Assembly (NCBI GenBank): GCA_937969395.1
Contig: CALBVI010000279.1
Coordinates: 1-6,386, forward strand
Direction: 5' to 3'
Length of the DNA stretch: 6,386 nucleotides
DNA from: an uncultured Spongiibacteraceae bacterium
Lineage (GTDB): Bacteria; Pseudomonadota; Gammaproteobacteria; Pseudomonadales; Dasaniaceae
The translations under genes and the position numbers were made by a program. The notes below the pieces were generated by a model that ran no database searches, was not told the DNA's origin, and was given only the letters and a program-made list of their open reading frames with translations. Shown here piece by piece: positions 1-5,913 of this stretch (position 1 is its first letter; each line of letters starts with the position of its first letter).

Positions 1-22
1 AGGTAATATTTACAATCGCACT

Positions 23-59
23 TAAGTATTCACCACTACTTGGTAGGCGTTAGTACTTA
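23..59. other. Long imperfect hairpin at the left edge
   Basis: Positions 23-33 pair with 49-59: eleven positions with one mismatch and one G-U pair if read as RNA. A 2x2 internal loop follows (34-35 against 47-48), then a perfect four-pair stem CTAC/GTAG (36-39 with 43-46) closed by a three-base TTG loop. No T-run follows on the plus strand, so it is not a standard intrinsic terminator in that direction. It could be part of an untranslated leader, a small RNA, or a dispersed intergenic repeat whose remainder lies outside the window. Confidence 0.4.
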
Positions 60-89
60 TTTAAACAGCCACCTTAAAATCACCGTTAT

Positions 90-202
90 TTTTTTGTCAC
101 AGTACAATTTCATAGTTAAAACAAGCCAATCCACGCCATAAAAACCTCTTTTTGTTATTTTTACTTTAAGAGATCGCTAGTAAGTGATCATTTTTTGTCA
201 CA
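90..202. repeat. Pair of 12-base direct repeats, 101 bases apart
   Basis: TTTTTTGTCACA occurs at 90-101 and again at 191-202, with starts exactly 101 bases apart. The second copy is preceded by GTGA at 184-187, giving an inverted GTGA-N10-TCAC arrangement; the spacing is wrong for a CRP site, which needs TGTGA-N6-TCACA. The copies could be binding sites of one regulator or chance similarity in T-rich DNA. Confidence 0.35.
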
Positions 203-324
203 TTTTTATTTTATTTTATATTTAACAATCTGATTCAAACTGGCCGGATAAATACAGGGAAGGATTTAAAGAAATTCAGCCAAATGAATAAGCTAAAAAA
301 TATACATAATCCAATAAATTTCAA

Positions 325-358
325 GCAGTTATATGTTTAAAAAAGAATGACTAACTGC
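325..358. repeat. Seven-base inverted repeat with 20-base loop
   Basis: GCAGTTA at 325-331 is the exact complement of TAACTGC at 352-358. The stem does not extend in either direction and the loop is long and A-rich. An inverted repeat of this size is common by chance, so the entry records only a possible stem-loop in the region upstream of fbp. Confidence 0.2.
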
Positions 359-371
359 ATTTACAATTTCG

Positions 372-381
372 TGACGCGTCA
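372..381. promoter_or_regulatory. Ten-base perfect palindrome, possible operator
   Basis: TGACGCGTCA is its own reverse complement and stands out as a GC-rich island in AT-rich DNA about 200 bases upstream of the fbp start codon. A palindrome of this length is expected a few times by chance in a window of this size, so only its position and base contrast suggest a protein-binding site. I cannot assign it to a regulator. Confidence 0.2.
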
Positions 382-527
382 ATTATCATTTTTTTAATAA
401 CTCATTTACGTTGTAAACAAAGGCTTAAGAGGAAATTAATCTAACAATACGAGACAAAAAGCCACATCAAAGCAGTCTTTTAGCGTCAACTTAAAGTCCA
501 TATGAATGCAGACAGTCATAAAAGTAA

Positions 528-556
528 TTGGCATAATGGCAACCTACACGCATAAA
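528..556 (+). promoter_or_regulatory. Candidate sigma70 promoter of fbp
   Basis: TTGGCA at 528-533 matches five of six bases of the -35 consensus. A spacer of exactly 17 bases separates it from CATAAA at 551-556, which matches four of six bases of the -10 consensus. Transcription would start near 563 and leave a leader of about 25 bases containing the ribosome binding site AAGGA at 577-581. Other weaker combinations exist in this AT-rich region. Confidence 0.4.
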
Positions 557-587
557 CACCTGCTATCGCGATCATCAAGGATTAACA

Positions 588-1556
588 ATGTTAAGACTAA
601 ACAGCCAATTGAAGGCCACTAACACACCTGCTGACCTAATCACATTGATCGAAAATATTACTGCCGCCTGTAAGGATATTGCATCCAACCTGCATCGAGG
701 CGCCTTATCCGACATGCTAGGTAGCGCCGGTGCAGAGAACATTCAAGGCGAAACGCAAAAAAAACTAGACGTCATCTCTAACGATATCCTCAAAGAATAC
801 TTAATTGATTCCGGACTAGTGCGCGCCTTAGCCTCGGAAGAAGAAGACTCTATTGTGCCGGCACAATCTAATGCTCACTACCTCGTTACTTTCGATCCGC
901 TAGATGGCTCTTCGAATATTGATATCAACAGTATGGTTGGTACTATTTTTTCCATTCTTGAAGCACCGCAAACAGCCGAAGTATCAGAGCAAGATTTCTT
1001 ACAGCCTGGCCGCAATCAGGTCGCAGCCGGCTATGTTCTTTATGGCCCCTCCGTGATGCTAGTACTCACAACTGGCGATGGCGTCGACATGTACACACTA
1101 GATCAATCCATTGGCGAATTTATTCTGACCAACGGCCAAGTGAGCATTGAAAAAGATACCAAAGAATTTGCTATCAATATGTCCAATCAACGTTTCTGGG
1201 CTGACCCCATGCAACGCTATATTGGTGATTTGCTGGCGGGCAGTGACGGACCAAGAGCGAAAAACTTCAATATGCGTTGGGTAGCTGCGATGGTAGCTGA
1301 TGTACACCGCATATTATGTCGCGGTGGACTGTTCAGTTACCCTTGGGACTCACGCGAGCCTAATAAACCAGGTAAGTTACGTCTCATGTACGAAGCTAAC
1401 CCAATGGGCTTATTAGTTGAACAAGCTGGCGGTGCCATTTATACCGATAAAGAACCCGTACTTGATATTCAGCCCGAGCATATTCACCAGCGAGTCTCGG
1501 TTATTTTAGGTGCTGCAAACGAAGTTGCTGAATGCCTTAAGTATCATCAAAACTAA
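588..1556 (+). CDS. fbp: Fructose-1,6-bisphosphatase, class I
   Basis: This cytoplasmic enzyme hydrolyses fructose 1,6-bisphosphate to fructose 6-phosphate and phosphate, the committed step of gluconeogenesis, using divalent metal ions. The 322-residue product is close to the roughly 330 residues usual for the family. The metal-binding motifs are visible: GETQKKLD at 54-61, SEEED at 83-87 and [10 protein letters not shown] at 103-112, with a further acidic ligand likely at Glu269 in YEANP. VADVHR (236-241), CRGG (244-247) and [11 protein letters not shown] (263-273) match the substrate-side region of the E. coli enzyme. The ATG is preceded by AAGGA at 577-581 with six-base spacing, and translation opens with a typical N-terminal helix. 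The gene stands alone on the plus strand, with a likely promoter just upstream and 188 bases before the next gene. No frameshift or missing catalytic residue was seen. Confidence 0.97.
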   Translation: MLRLNSQLKATNTPADLITLIENITAACKDIASNLHRGALSDMLGSAGAENIQGETQKKLDVISNDILKEYLIDSGLVRALASEEEDSIVPAQSNAHYLVTFDPLDGSSNIDINSMVGTIFSILEAPQTAEVSEQDFLQPGRNQVAAGYVLYGPSVMLVLTTGDGVDMYTLDQSIGEFILTNGQVSIEKDTKEFAINMSNQRFWADPMQRYIGDLLAGSDGPRAKNFNMRWVAAMVADVHRILCRGGLFSYPWDSREPNKPGKLRLMYEANPMGLLVEQAGGAIYTDKEPVLDIQPEHIHQRVSVILGAANEVAECLKYHQN

Positions 1557-1590
1557 CTCAGTTATTGATTAGTCATTAAATCAACTATGA

Positions 1591-1616
1591 CCATACTCCC
1601 CTCCTACGGGATGTGG
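1591..1616 (+). terminator. Imperfect stem-loop after fbp, weak terminator candidate
   Basis: CCATACTCCC (1591-1600) can pair with GGGATGTGG (1608-1616) around a seven-base loop with one bulged base. It lies 35 bases after the fbp stop codon, where an intrinsic terminator would be expected. No run of T follows, so it is not a canonical intrinsic terminator; it may act as a 3' stabilising structure or have no function. Confidence 0.25.
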
Positions 1617-1648
1617 CCAACGCTAGGTATATTAAATAAAATTTACGA

Positions 1649-1678
1649 CTGAGTTATAACTCTGATTTATAACCGCAG
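1649..1678 (+). promoter_or_regulatory. Palindrome and direct-repeat cluster, likely umuDC promoter/operator
   Basis: GAGTTATAACTC (1651-1662) is a perfect 12-base palindrome. TTATAAC occurs within it (1654-1660) and again 13 bases downstream (1667-1673); each copy contains TATAAC, five of six bases of a -10 element. The only -35-like match is weak (TTTACG at 1642-1647, spaced too far from the second -10). SOS-box comparison is inconclusive: 1649-1664 has CTG-N10-CTG rather than CTG-N10-CAG, and 1662-1678 has CTG-N11-CAG, one base too long. The cluster is therefore a plausible control site 70-95 bases ahead of umuD, but not a recognisable E. coli-type LexA box. Confidence 0.35.
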
Positions 1679-1732
1679 CACAGTTACCATCAAAATTTTA
1701 TCAGCCACTGACACTTAACTGTCGATCAATAC

Positions 1733-1738
1733 GAGGAG
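1733..1738 (+). promoter_or_regulatory. Strong ribosome binding site fixing the umuD GTG start
   Basis: GAGGAG lies six bases ahead of the GTG codon at 1745, an almost ideal Shine-Dalgarno match. The same frame upstream contains no ATG, GTG or TTG before a TGA stop at 1709-1711. The site therefore decides the start and excludes a longer UmuD with the usual N-terminal arm. Confidence 0.85.
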
Positions 1739-1744
1739 TCATAC

Positions 1745-2110
1745 GTGGCATTACCTAAAGGCTTTGCCGGTTCATTTGATGATTCAGTAGCCAGCGCGCT
1801 GGATTTAAATGATCTTCTGATCAACTCTCCCTCCAGCACCTATTTCATGAAGATCAACGGCGACGGGCAAGTTAATGAAGGCGCCGAAGATGGTGACATT
1901 GCTATTGTTGATCGAGCGCTAACACCTATTAACGGCGACTTGGTTGTCGTTGTTATTGACGGCGAGCTGGTACTCAAGCAATTTCAAGATACCCACACCC
2001 AAAAAGCACTACTATCAAAATCCGGCGAAGAAACTCTTCTGATCACCGAACATTCTAAAATTGAATTCTGGGGCGTTCTCACAGCCTCGATAAAACAATT
2101 CCGAACATGA
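1745..2110 (+). CDS. umuD: UmuD-like subunit of DNA polymerase V, arm-less and lacking the catalytic serine
   Basis: UmuD normally self-cleaves on RecA filaments (S24/LexA peptidase family) to UmuD', which joins UmuC as DNA polymerase V. The 121-residue product aligns without gaps to E. coli UmuD at an offset of 19 residues: LDLNDLLI (19-26), TYFMKINGD (32-40), GDIAIVD (50-56), GDLVV (64-68), DGELVLKQF (72-80) and FWGVLT (108-113). The start falls just before the normal Cys24-Gly25 cleavage site, which here reads Lys5-Gly6, so the N-terminal arm is absent. The nucleophile motif GDSM reads GDGQ, so Ser60 becomes Gly41 (GGG codon, 1865-1867), while the general-base Lys97 is kept as Lys78. The dimer fold appears intact, but self-cleavage should be impossible. 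Start is GTG behind GAGGAG; the stop overlaps umuC by ATGA. Family membership is clear; the idea of a constitutive UmuD'-like subunit is inference. Confidence 0.9.
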   Translation: MALPKGFAGSFDDSVASALDLNDLLINSPSSTYFMKINGDGQVNEGAEDGDIAIVDRALTPINGDLVVVVIDGELVLKQFQDTHTQKALLSKSGEETLLITEHSKIEFWGVLTASIKQFRT

Positions 2111-3390
2111 ACGACATCATCTGCCTCGTTGATGGCAATAATATGTTTGCTAGCTGTGAACTGGCCTTTCGACCAGATTTAATAGGCAAGCCCGTTGTCG
2201 TTCTTTCAAGCAATGACGCATGCTGCATAGCGCGATCCTATGAAGCGAAAGCGCTTGGTATTAAAATGGCGCAACCTTATTTTGAAGTTCGCCATTTTGA
2301 AAAAACTCACGGCTTAATTGCCTTCAGTGCAAACTTTACTTTGTATACTGACATCAGCTCTAGAATTGTTTCTATATTAGAAGGCTTCACACCTCACGTT
2401 GCCCCTTACAGTATCGACGAATCTTTTTGTCGGTTTCCTCCGTTAACTGGTATGGATCTACTTAAGCTAGGCAATGACATTCGCTCAACTATCCTCACGC
2501 AAACAGGCATTGGCACCGGTGTAGGCATAAGCACCACAAAGACGCTAGCTAAGTTGGCAAACAATGCAGCCAAAAAATTTCCAAAAACCGGCGGCGTTGT
2601 TGATTTAGTCACAGACGAAAAAAGAAGAGAACGCCTATTAGCGGTAATGGAAATCAATGAAGTTTGGGGCATTGGTAAAGCACTTAATAAAAAACTGCGA
2701 GCCATGGGTATCATCACCGCTCTCGACCTAGCAAAATTTGGTGAATCCGCTGCCAATTCGCAATTTAGCGTCACACTAGCAAGAACTGTTTCCGAGCTAA
2801 ACGGTATTCCAGCACTACCCTGGGAAGACGACATAGAACTCAATGATCAGATTATTGCCACTCGTTCATTCGGTGAAAAAATATTTGATAAGGAAACGGT
2901 CATCGCTTCCCTTAGTTACCATGTATCTAGAGCGGTTAAAAAACTAAGGCTTCAAAATGCAGTCGCACACTCAATCACAATACACATCCGAACCAATGCC
3001 AACTCTAAAATTGATAAGCAGTACAGTAATTCCTATACCTGCAGATCATCAACGCCCATCAACGATGTTGTAACATTTACAAAAATGGCCAAGGCAGGAT
3101 TAGATGAAATCTGGCGCGATGGTTTCCCCTACGCCAAATCCGGTATCACCCTAAATGAAATAGAATCAAAAAATCACCTACAAGAAGATTTATTTGCTAG
3201 CGATGACAACCACGATGAGAAAAAAAACGATATGCAATCTGTTATCGAAAGCATCAACACTCGCTATGGCTTAGGCGCGGCCAATGTAGGCAGTGCAAAA
3301 AGTGGCGGCAACTGGCAGCCAAAGTCCGAAAACAGATCGCCAAACTATACGACTTCATGGGCGGATATACCCACGATCAAAGCGGATTGA
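2107..3390 (+). CDS. umuC: UmuC, Y-family catalytic subunit of DNA polymerase V
   Basis: UmuC is the catalytic subunit of the error-prone translesion polymerase, working with UmuD'2 and a RecA nucleoprotein filament. The product is full length (427 residues against 422 in E. coli). The palm carries Asp9 in DGNNMFASCE (9-18) and Asp104-Glu105 in YSIDESF (101-107), completing the acidic metal triad. The fingers motif is SNDACCIAR (35-43). GVGISTTKTLAKLANNAAKK (138-157) is strongly conserved, the thumb has a helix-hairpin-helix around VWGIGKALNKKL (186-197), and the little finger runs from about 245 to 350. QEDLF (359-363) matches the beta-clamp motif, in the same place as QLNLF in E. coli. The steric-gate position (Tyr11 in E. 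coli) is Phe14. Translation starts four bases inside umuD (ATGA), so the subunits should be translationally coupled. All visible catalytic residues are present, so the polymerase is probably active. Confidence 0.96.
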   Translation: MNDIICLVDGNNMFASCELAFRPDLIGKPVVVLSSNDACCIARSYEAKALGIKMAQPYFEVRHFEKTHGLIAFSANFTLYTDISSRIVSILEGFTPHVAPYSIDESFCRFPPLTGMDLLKLGNDIRSTILTQTGIGTGVGISTTKTLAKLANNAAKKFPKTGGVVDLVTDEKRRERLLAVMEINEVWGIGKALNKKLRAMGIITALDLAKFGESAANSQFSVTLARTVSELNGIPALPWEDDIELNDQIIATRSFGEKIFDKETVIASLSYHVSRAVKKLRLQNAVAHSITIHIRTNANSKIDKQYSNSYTCRSSTPINDVVTFTKMAKAGLDEIWRDGFPYAKSGITLNEIESKNHLQEDLFASDDNHDEKKNDMQSVIESINTRYGLGAANVGSAKSGGNWQPKSENRSPNYTTSWADIPTIKAD

Positions 3391-3425
3391 CGCTGGAATT
3401 TAAACCGAATAAATAGAACAGAACT
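3391..3425. other. Short convergent gap without visible terminator
   Basis: umuC on the plus strand and the ATP-grasp gene on the minus strand end only 35 bases apart. I find no GC-rich hairpin with a T-run on either strand. The two transcripts may overlap at their 3' ends, or termination may depend on Rho. Confidence 0.5.
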
Positions 3426-4373
3426 TCAAACCATCTCTTGCATAAACCGCACTCGCTGCTCTGGCGGCAATTCGAGTAATTCTGGTTCAAAGGCTTCTAC
3501 TGCTTTTAATCTTTTCATCAGACCTTCGCCACTAGCGAGTTGAATGGCCAGCCCCGGACGAGCATTGAGTTCTAATATAACAGGGCCTGCATGTCGGTCT
3601 AACACAATATCACAACCCATATAACCGAGCCCGACCATTTCAAAACAACCTGCGGCTAAAACTAAAATTTCATCCCAACCGGGAATTTCTAATTCAGAAA
3701 AAGATTTACCGGTATCCGGATGTTCACTAACAGGTCGGTTATATTGCACCGCATTCAAACTTTTACCGGTTGATAAATCAAGACCAATACCGATAGCCCC
3801 CTGATGCAAATTAGCGCGTCCATCGGAAGCATGAGTGGCGCATCGCAACATTGCCATCACAGGAAAGCCTTTGAACACGACAATACGAATATCCGGCACA
3901 CCCTCATAGGTATAATCAGTAAATACCTGATCATACTCAATCAGTGATTCGAACATGACGCTATCGGGTTTACCACCCAAACTATAAAGGCCACTTAAAA
4001 TATTATTGATATGTCTGCGGATGTCCTTTAGTTCTAATTTTTGTCCATTAGACTTTAGGAAATATTCAAAATCTCGACCAGTAATAACCAAAATACCTTT
4101 GCCGCCACTACCCCGAGTCGGCTTGATCACAAATTTTGACCACTCACCAATTAAGCTTTCTATATTTTTTACTTGCCACTGACGTTCAATCACCCCCAAT
4201 AACTCAGGCACTGAGATATTTTGTTTTTGCGCGGCTAATTTTGTTTGTAATTTATCATCAACTAGAGGGTATAAAGCCCGCTGATTATAACGAGCAATAT
4301 AATTGATGTTGCGGCTATTCATTCCCAATACGCCACAACGTAGCAACTGAGTTGGCAGCGCCATCAAGCTCAC
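3426..4373 (-). CDS. RimK-related ATP-grasp ligase (alpha-L-glutamate ligase-like)
   Basis: ATP-grasp enzymes join a carboxylate to an amine through an acyl-phosphate; this branch is named after its likeness to RimK, which adds glutamate to ribosomal protein S6, but its own substrate is not established. The 315-residue cytoplasmic protein has the family's opening block GVLGMNSRN (14-22), YPLVDDKLQTK (35-45), the ATP-binding FVIKP-T-RGSGGKG loop with Lys84 and glycines at 88-93, VPDIRIVVF (159-167), ANLHQGAIGIG (187-197), and the metal-binding end: Asp255 in CDIVLD plus Glu268 and Asn270 in LELNARPG. GTG is taken as the start because its GTGA overlaps the stop of the upstream gene and gives the usual spacing to GVLGMN; an ATG three codons later (4362-4364) is possible, and neither has a strong ribosome binding site. 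Last gene of the operon. Confidence 0.9.
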   Translation of the reverse strand: MSLMALPTQLLRCGVLGMNSRNINYIARYNQRALYPLVDDKLQTKLAAQKQNISVPELLGVIERQWQVKNIESLIGEWSKFVIKPTRGSGGKGILVITGRDFEYFLKSNGQKLELKDIRRHINNILSGLYSLGGKPDSVMFESLIEYDQVFTDYTYEGVPDIRIVVFKGFPVMAMLRCATHASDGRANLHQGAIGIGLDLSTGKSLNAVQYNRPVSEHPDTGKSFSELEIPGWDEILVLAAGCFEMVGLGYMGCDIVLDRHAGPVILELNARPGLAIQLASGEGLMKRLKAVEAFEPELLELPPEQRVRFMQEMV

Positions 4374-5905
4374 GATTGAACCATATGACGAAAGCGAATT
4401 AATTCTGACAACCGATAACCGGTGTAGTGCCCCAACATAATAATCGAACCTAGCAACACTAATAAAAGCTCAGGGAAATTAAACATCCAATGTTCAATAT
4501 AATGATTAGTCATTGCCATGTAACACACAATGGCTACCGCTAAACTCCCTGCCGTTTGCACTAACACTTCAACAGGCCCATCGTCTTCCCATAGAATAGA
4601 CATGTGTTCAATAGTCCAGGCAATAATTACCATAGGGAAAAAAGTAATCGTCAGCGCCTGTTCAATACCTAAACGATAACTAACAATACTAATCCCTGAC
4701 ATTAGGATCACCACAATCACCACCACTGCGGCAATACGGGACACCAGTAATAAATCTAACTTGCTAAGATAGGATCGCACCCACAAACCAATAGCGAGTA
4801 TCAGCAAAAATATAGCGACGCCATTTAACAGACTAGTTTGAATAAACGCGATGGATAACAGCACAGGCATAAATGTACCTGCAGTACGCACGCCAATGAC
4901 AACACGAATAAAAATAACCAGCAAAGCACCGACGGGCACTAACAAAATAAATTTAAAAATACTTTGCTGTTCTATCGGCAAACTATAAATAGAATAATCG
5001 AGTAAGGCGGCTTGATCCCCACCCATTTGTTTCAGGGCGACTTCTCTAGCAGGCACATTGTTAGCGAGAATTGAAAAGCGAACACGTGAGCGACTACCGC
5101 CCTCCACATCCAACAATGATTTATCACCCCGCTGCCAAATAAGAAAATTACTCGGCAACCCTTTTGTGCCCGTTGCCGGATTATAAACAAGCCACTGCTC
5201 GCCATCATAAACTTCCAGCAACACTGACGACGGTAGACGACTTCTATCATCTTCTAAATATATCCCTCGCAATATATGCGCAGGAATATCTGCCATCGCC
5301 AACATGCCTAAAGCAATATCAACCGGCGAGTTATCAGTAAAGCCACTCAATAACAAACGGCTATCGATATTGTCAGGGTCATTAAACCCTCTCAATAATT
5401 GTGTCACAAAGGTTTCGGTATCAGCCGACTCTTGCTGGCTGCGCTCAATCAAACTCGCCGCCGCTTCACGCACTGCCGAAAAACGCGTACCAGACCAATC
5501 AGGCTTGTTAACAGCCGTCGACATGCCATCTATTGACGCTTCAAATTGCCCCTGACGCTGATAAACATCCAACTTATAATACAATGTCTGTTGACCAGAG
5601 GCCGTACGCTTAGACCATGTCGCGCGCTCATTACCATTGTTACTATCAACAGTAAATCCATACCCAGAGGAACTGAATATTTCGTTTAAGACTTCCATAT
5701 TAGTTTGCGTTTTAGGTAGGGCCATGGAGGCCTTTACCGCATCGCCTCTGGCTTGAAACTCAACCTTGGCCTCAATCGTCCAGACTGTTTGGTACTTCCC
5801 CGGTGTAATAGGTAAATTAAGTACCTGGCTTTTATAGGTAGCCAGCCCAGCACCGACAATGATGAGCAACAATCCTAAAATATATACTTGCGCTCTGGGA
5901 GACAT
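4370..5905 (-). CDS. Membrane protein with inactive transglutaminase-like domain and seven C-terminal helices
   Basis: This 511-residue protein matches the family with an inactivated transglutaminase domain fused to a 7TM module. Helix 7-24 anchors the N-terminus; residues about 30-310 form a soluble domain, probably periplasmic. Seven hydrophobic segments follow near 315-338, 345-360, 361-379, 384-408, 415-437, 445-467 and 477-496, and the basic C-terminus (RLSELIRFRH) suits a cytoplasmic end. The catalytic triad is gone: there is no cysteine in the soluble domain (the only one, Cys461, is in a helix), the HAWVEVY-type histidine block reads SVLLEVY (227-233), and the last aspartate is Asn242 in YNPAT. 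The domain therefore probably binds a peptide or protein rather than cutting or crosslinking it. The ATG follows AAGAG (5911-5915) at five-base spacing, eight bases after the preceding gene, and the end overlaps the ATP-grasp gene. Role in the operon is inferred. Confidence 0.88.
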   Translation of the reverse strand: MSPRAQVYILGLLLIIVGAGLATYKSQVLNLPITPGKYQTVWTIEAKVEFQARGDAVKASMALPKTQTNMEVLNEIFSSSGYGFTVDSNNGNERATWSKRTASGQQTLYYKLDVYQRQGQFEASIDGMSTAVNKPDWSGTRFSAVREAAASLIERSQQESADTETFVTQLLRGFNDPDNIDSRLLLSGFTDNSPVDIALGMLAMADIPAHILRGIYLEDDRSRLPSSVLLEVYDGEQWLVYNPATGTKGLPSNFLIWQRGDKSLLDVEGGSRSRVRFSILANNVPAREVALKQMGGDQAALLDYSIYSLPIEQQSIFKFILLVPVGALLVIFIRVVIGVRTAGTFMPVLLSIAFIQTSLLNGVAIFLLILAIGLWVRSYLSKLDLLLVSRIAAVVVIVVILMSGISIVSYRLGIEQALTITFFPMVIIAWTIEHMSILWEDDGPVEVLVQTAGSLAVAIVCYMAMTNHYIEHWMFNFPELLLVLLGSIIMLGHYTGYRLSELIRFRHMVQS

Positions 5906-5913
5906 AAATACTC

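Larger units (their letters stand above)
1..587. other. AT-rich intergenic region without a convincing gene
   Basis: This 587-base stretch is rich in A/T runs and stop codons on both strands. The only short reading frames (for example 17-18 codons starting at 284 and 502) lack a Shine-Dalgarno sequence and resemble nothing I know. It holds a long imperfect hairpin at 23-59, a 12-base direct repeat at 90-101 and 191-202, an inverted repeat at 325-358, a 10-base palindrome at 372-381 and a probable fbp promoter at 528-556. It is long for a simple upstream region, so it may also contain the control region of a gene left of the window or an unannotated small RNA, but nothing here proves either. 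Confidence 0.6.

Noticed and set aside
24..58. Possible integron attC site, because of GGCGTTAG inside the left hairpin
   Set aside because: The right end reads GTTAGTA, which does not fit GTTRRRY, the matching RYYYAAC on the left is absent, and no cassette or integrase is visible.
184..202. CRP-like site formed by GTGA and TCACA
   Set aside because: The half-sites are 10 bases apart rather than the 6-8 expected, and the left half lacks the leading T of TGTGA.
284..340. 18-codon reading frame starting with ATG upstream of fbp
   Set aside because: No ribosome binding site at a useful distance, A/T-rich low-complexity product, no recognisable family.
502..555. 17-codon reading frame that might be a leader peptide for fbp
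   Set aside because: No Shine-Dalgarno sequence, it overlaps the probable fbp promoter, and no attenuator-like structure follows.
1098..1307. Minus-strand 69-codon frame inside fbp
   Set aside because: Lies wholly antisense to a clearly conserved enzyme; no ribosome binding site or recognisable domain.
2406..2843. Minus-strand 145-codon frame inside umuC
   Set aside because: Antisense to conserved polymerase motifs; serine-rich low-information product typical of a shadow frame.
5032..5555. Two short frames (minus 5032-5250 and plus 5304-5555) inside the transglutaminase-7TM gene
   Set aside because: Both overlap a well-supported coding region and have no recognisable features.
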